Positions 63,526 through 64,000 of a stretch of 64,000 nt of DNA are shown here, piece by piece. The notes beneath the pieces were generated by a model that worked only from the letters and a program-made list of their open reading frames with translations, did no database searches and had not been told where the DNA came from. The position numbers and the translations under genes were made by a program. Numbering within the stretch: the first letter of the stretch is position 1; every line of letters begins with the position of its first letter. This stretch comes from Phoebastria nigripes (lineage: Eukaryota; Chordata; Aves; Procellariiformes; Diomedeidae): NCBI GenBank assembly GCA_035582835.1, contig JAYKAV010002330.1:350263-414262 (forward strand), given 5' to 3'.

Positions 63526-64000
63526 GGAGCAGCGGAAGGAAGCAAATAGGAGGTCTCTTTGGTTGAATACCCTGCATTTAGTAGACAAGGAATGTCTCTG
63601 AAAACCTCTTAGGCATGTCTTTCCTGTGCTGGAGAGACAGACCAGCCGCTCGCCAATGGACAGACAGGCTACACTGTGTGTACAGAACACGACAGTCCTG
63701 ATGTCAAGTACTAGTGTTTAGGAAAGGACCCAAATTCTGGTGACCTGCTGAACCTCCCTTCTTTCCCTGGGAGGCCAAAGCCGAAGGGGGAGGCTTTCCC
63801 AGGACGCCCTGTTCAGACCAGGCTGAAACAGTCTGCTCATTGACCTTATGAAACCAACACATAGCTGGGCCAGGGAGAGGAAGAAAGCGGAAGGAAGACA
63901 AGGTGCTGCTCAATGTAGGTGGAAGTTTGGGTGTTTGAGCAGCCAGTTGCCTAATCTCTGCTGATCATACACAAACCAGCAGTTTACAGTATCCTCAAAC

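Larger units (their letters stand above)
46441..63999. other. Upstream DNA, probably ZCCHC7-PAX5 intergenic; no gene supported
   Basis: GC content is visibly higher here than left of the promoter, and stop-poor frames of about 200-270 codons occur on both strands (for example 54063-54737 minus and 61961-62782 plus). None shows a recognised domain, signal peptide logic or flanking splice signals, so they are left out. Contents supported are two CR1 fragments, the Z-DNA-like tract and the 63230-63342 palindrome. The PAX5 assignment of the neighbour comes from human gene order, not from sequence here. Confidence 0.55.

Noticed and set aside
46698..64000. PAX5 5' exons
   Set aside because: Expected neighbour from human gene order, but no paired-domain coding pattern was recognised, so none is annotated.
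1..64000. CRISPR arrays, operons, bacterial promoters, tRNA or rRNA genes
   Set aside because: Vertebrate intronic and intergenic DNA; no regularly spaced repeats and no tRNA box A/B pair or rRNA core was noticed.

Overview
The window looks like avian nuclear DNA. Two things support this. It carries 5'-truncated CR1 LINEs, the dominant avian retrotransposon, one of them ending in the typical repeated ATTCTATG-like tail. It also carries one clear vertebrate exon, the first coding exon of ZCCHC7, on the minus strand at 37832-38519. There is no bacterial-style gene packing. Almost all of the 64 kb is intron or intergenic DNA. Single scattered N bases and one 520-base N gap (45628-46147) point to a draft short-read assembly. 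Human ZCCHC7 lies on 9p, a region that corresponds to the avian Z chromosome. Assignment to Z is therefore likely but is an inference.

Layout, read in the direction of the gene (right to left). About 46.5-64 kb is GC-richer upstream DNA with no supported exon. By analogy with human, the neighbour beyond the right edge should be PAX5, head to head with ZCCHC7; no PAX5 exon was found here. About 45.04-46.44 kb is a strong CpG island and the probable ZCCHC7 promoter with a non-coding exon 1, interrupted by the N gap. About 38.54-45 kb is intron 1, which holds an antisense CR1 copy (39.49-40.33 kb) and a well-formed but unrecognised 121-base candidate exon (41918-42038). Exon 2 (37832 to about 38542) holds the start codon and the first 229 codons. 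From 37831 to the left edge is intron 2, AT-rich with several isolated GC-rich islets. The strongest islet is a second CpG island at 25.46-25.99 kb. No zinc-knuckle exon of ZCCHC7 was recognised in the window, so those exons should lie beyond the left edge.

ZCCHC7 is the vertebrate relative of yeast Air1/Air2, the zinc-knuckle RNA-binding subunit of the nuclear TRAMP complex. TRAMP works with a non-canonical poly(A) polymerase and the MTR4 helicase to feed aberrant nuclear RNA to the exosome. Only the acidic N-terminal tail is encoded here.

I found no convincing undescribed protein system. The observations most worth a second look are the candidate exon at 41918-42038, the intronic CpG/G-quadruplex island at 25.5-26.0 kb, a near-perfect palindrome at 63230-63342, a short palindrome inside an AT-rich homeodomain-like block at 8.7-9.03 kb, and the missing promoter core.
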